A DNA stretch of 6,553 nt from Gammaproteobacteria bacterium. Lineage in GTDB: Bacteria > Pseudomonadota > Gammaproteobacteria > Chromatiales > Chromatiaceae. Both the position numbers and the translations under genes were made by a program. The stretch covers positions 1 through 6,553 of the forward strand of contig VMDJ01000119.1 of the NCBI GenBank assembly GCA_008080925.1. Direction: 5' to 3'. This document shows positions 5,206 through 6,553 of this stretch, piece after piece. The notes under the pieces were generated by a model. That model made no database searches. It was not told the DNA's origin and was given only the letters and a program-made list of their open reading frames with translations. How positions within the stretch are numbered: position 1 is the first letter of the stretch; each line of letters starts with the position of its first letter.

Positions 5206-5864
5206 CAGTTTGGCTTGATGCTGGTTAATCCCAGTACCTCCCAGTTCTGCATACCACCTCGGTACCACTTTAACTTACTTGGTGGGTAACCAATGCTCAG
5301 TAATGACTTGATGTTCGTAGGGGCTTGTCCACACCAAACACCATTACAGAAAAGCACTAAGGTTTTTGCATTACTAAAATTCCAGAATTCAGCTGTACGC
5401 TGGGCGCCAAATTGATCTTCCAAAATTTCGGCAATCGATTCTTCGCTATTCGCTTTCATGCTGAGCTTTTTGTAATGAATGTTAACGCTACCTGGAATGG
5501 TCCCGCGCTTAAGCCAATCAGCGCCGCGAGAGTCAATAACCAGCACGCTATCATCACCTTCACCCACACGTTTTAGGTAATCAATCATGTCGAGCTCATC
5601 GATTGTTTGAACGCCATCAGCTAAATGAATCGGCTGAATACAGAATGGTGGGCAAGGGCGTGAGGTCAGCTGGAATTTCGGGTGAATGGTGTTGTTGGTA
5701 TTTTGATTACGTTGAATCGTGACGGTTACGCCATTGTGTTTGGTTTCGGCTGATTTCATCGAGCGCGTGATATTGACTTCCTTACCACCGCTACCTTCTT
5801 CAGCAAACGTTGGTGTTGCTAAGGCAGTGATTACTGCCATCAAAATGAGTTTTGTCAGTTTCAT
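5205..5864 (-). CDS. Secreted rhodanese-like domain protein
   Basis: This is a 219-aa protein with a clear Sec signal peptide (MKLTKLILMAVITALATPTFA, cleavage expected after Ala21), so it is periplasmic. Residues about 85-215 form one rhodanese domain: VLVIDSRGADWLKRGTIPGS (108-126), then the active-site loop LFCNGVWCGQAP (171-182) with Cys173 as the persulfide-carrying residue, then LKWYRGGMQNWEVLGL (198-213). A second cysteine (Cys178) sits inside the active loop, and a CPPFC pair (Cys71, Cys75) precedes the domain, suggesting redox chemistry or disulfides. Rhodaneses move sulfane sulfur, but many periplasmic ones have unknown substrates. A strong AGGAGG ribosome site lies 4 nt before the ATG. 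It is first in a two-gene unit with the ankyrin lipoprotein, a likely functional partner. Confidence 0.92.
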   Translation of the reverse strand: MKLTKLILMAVITALATPTFAEEGSGGKEVNITRSMKSAETKHNGVTVTIQRNQNTNNTIHPKFQLTSRPCPPFCIQPIHLADGVQTIDELDMIDYLKRVGEGDDSVLVIDSRGADWLKRGTIPGSVNIHYKKLSMKANSEESIAEILEDQFGAQRTAEFWNFSNAKTLVLFCNGVWCGQAPTNIKSLLSIGYPPSKLKWYRGGMQNWEVLGLTSIKPN

Positions 5865-5868
5865 GAGG

Positions 5869-5874
5869 CCTCCT
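5869..5874 (-). promoter_or_regulatory. Strong ribosome binding site of the rhodanese gene
   Basis: A full AGGAGG on the minus strand, 4 nt before the ATG at 5864-5862. It is the best Shine-Dalgarno match in the window, so the secreted protein is probably well translated. The coupled ankyrin gene would benefit as well. Confidence 0.75.
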
Positions 5875-5893
5875 AGGTATTTTTGTTTTTGCC

Positions 5894-5923
5894 ATCATAA
5901 CTAAAAGCTGCAATCCATGCGAA
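5894..5923 (-). promoter_or_regulatory. Promoter of the rhodanese-ankyrin unit
   Basis: On the minus strand, TTCGCA (-35, complement of 5918-5923) and TATGAT (-10, complement of 5894-5899) are 18 nt apart, matching the sigma-70 consensus at four and five positions. The start would be near 5887, leaving a leader of about 23 nt. It sits in the 101-bp gap shared with the divergent membrane-protein gene. Confidence 0.5.
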
Positions 5924-5965
5924 ACAGGCTGATACACTAGGGTTTAGTTAAGTTAGGTTTGATTC

Positions 5966-6343
5966 ATGCTGACAAAAATTGCCTTTACCCTTGCGGTTGT
6001 TATTGGTGTTCTCTGGTTTGCGAGACGCAGTCGCCAGCGTGTGGTGAATAATCCTGCGCCAGTCGTCAATCAGGGTAGTGGTTTCCCGATTGGTTGGTTA
6101 GCAACTGGTGTCGTGGCTCTGATGATTATTGCCGGTGGTTGGTTGATGTATGACCACTGGGAGAAGTCATCTGAGATGGTGTTTGTTCGAGTTGTTGATT
6201 CAGGTACCCAGAAGATGACGGAGTACCGCGCGTATCGCGGTGATATTGAAGAGCGAGCCTTTGTTACGGTTGATAATGTATCCGTCACCCTCGCTGCAAC
6301 AGAACGCTTAGAAACCTCTACGAAGCCGCTAGACCAAAATTAA
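5966..6343 (+). CDS. Small two-helix membrane protein, function unknown
   Basis: This is a 125-aa protein that I do not recognise. Residues about 5-18 (IAFTLAVVIGVLWF) and 42-62 (IGWLATGVVALMIIAGGWLMY) are hydrophobic helices. Between them is a basic, Asn/Pro/Val-rich linker (RRSRQRVVNN). Under the positive-inside rule the linker is cytoplasmic, so the C-terminal part would be periplasmic. That domain (about 70-118) looks like a small beta structure: MVFVRVVDSGTQKMTEYRAY, then RAFVTVDNVSVTLAATERLE. AGG at 5955-5957 lies 8 nt before the ATG. It is divergent from the rhodanese gene, with only a weak -10-like TACACT (5933-5938). Its last 26 bases overlap the end of the opposite-strand oxygenase gene. 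Confidence 0.78.
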   Translation: MLTKIAFTLAVVIGVLWFARRSRQRVVNNPAPVVNQGSGFPIGWLATGVVALMIIAGGWLMYDHWEKSSEMVFVRVVDSGTQKMTEYRAYRGDIEERAFVTVDNVSVTLAATERLETSTKPLDQN

Positions 6344-6553
6344 ATGCGACGGAGAGTCGTTGTTGATCAGAGCGATTCTCCTCAACCGCATGCGCAAGCT
6401 TGGGTGAGAAGAGCACAAGCTTTCCTGCCTCTGGCGTAACCCTTAAGGTTTCATCATGATTGAAAAGCAGTAGATCGCCGCTATGTTGTGGTGCGGTGAT
6501 GTAATACACGCACGAGAGCAATTCATCCTCTTCATCGTGATTGTGTCGTGCGG
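6318..6553 (-). CDS. 2OG-Fe(II) oxygenase-like protein, C-terminal part
   Basis: The reading frame enters from the right edge of the window, giving 77 C-terminal residues before TAG (6320-6318). It does not start at the internal TTG near 6521, since the frame is open to the edge. The pieces fit a jelly-roll 2-oxoglutarate/iron oxygenase: RHNHDEED with candidate proximal ligands, LLSCVYYIT and GDLLLF strands, then GKLVLFSPKLAHAV with the likely distal iron ligand (His54 of the fragment) and QRLSVAFNFG with the Arg (65) that would hold 2-oxoglutarate. The resemblance is to the prolyl-hydroxylase-like group with P...G.L.LF...HAV..N....R.S..FNF. The substrate cannot be told. It converges on the membrane-protein gene and overlaps it by 26 bp. 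Confidence 0.72.
   Translation of the reverse strand, partial: ARHNHDEEDELLSCVYYITAPQHSGDLLLFNHDETLRVTPEAGKLVLFSPKLAHAVEENRSDQQRLSVAFNFGLAAS

Noticed and set aside
5206..5268. Longer N-terminal end for the ankyrin protein
   Set aside because: It would bury the lipoprotein signal 21 residues in and lies entirely inside the rhodanese coding region; the MKK start with lipobox is clearly better.
5023..5289. Open frame of 88 codons on the plus strand
   Set aside because: It lies wholly inside the ankyrin and rhodanese genes on the other strand, has no recognisable protein features and no good ribosome site.

Overview
The window is a piece of a gammaproteobacterial chromosome with roughly balanced base composition. 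The evidence is the core block ffh (3' end only) - rpsP - rimM - trmD - rplS, followed by sbcB (exonuclease I), all of which read like gammaproteobacterial proteins. A marine Oceanospirillales-like lineage would fit, but the genus cannot be fixed from this sequence. No mobile element, phage gene, tRNA, rRNA or CRISPR array is visible.

Layout. 1-74: last codons of ffh (signal recognition particle GTPase). 75-554, minus strand: a DUF2452 protein, related to the eukaryotic C1orf50 family, wedged between ffh and rpsP. 555-725: a promoter and a leader of about 100 nt for the ribosome-biogenesis operon. 726-2714, plus strand: rpsP (bS16), rimM (30S maturation factor), trmD (tRNA m1G37 methyltransferase) and rplS (bL19), closed by an intrinsic terminator at 2740-2774. 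2791-4224, plus: sbcB. 4221-4505, minus: a 94-aa protein of unknown function. 4570-5864, minus: a two-gene, translationally coupled unit encoding a secreted rhodanese-like protein and an ankyrin-repeat lipoprotein. 5966-6343, plus, divergent from that unit: a small two-helix membrane protein. 6318-6553, minus, running off the window: the C-terminal part of a 2OG-Fe(II) oxygenase-like protein.

How it works together. The first half serves translation: two ribosomal proteins flank a ribosome assembly factor and a tRNA methyltransferase that protects the reading frame. In E. coli the two enzymes of this operon are made at much lower levels than the ribosomal proteins by translational control. The most striking non-coding signal here fits that theme: a 15-bp hairpin in the first codons of rimM (1047-1082). 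The second half is accessory: a DNA exonuclease and several envelope or unknown proteins.

There is no clear sign of a new defence or mobile system. The points worth following are the rimM hairpin, the rhodanese/ankyrin envelope pair, the bacterial DUF2452 gene, and three convergent gene ends that abut or overlap with no terminator between them.
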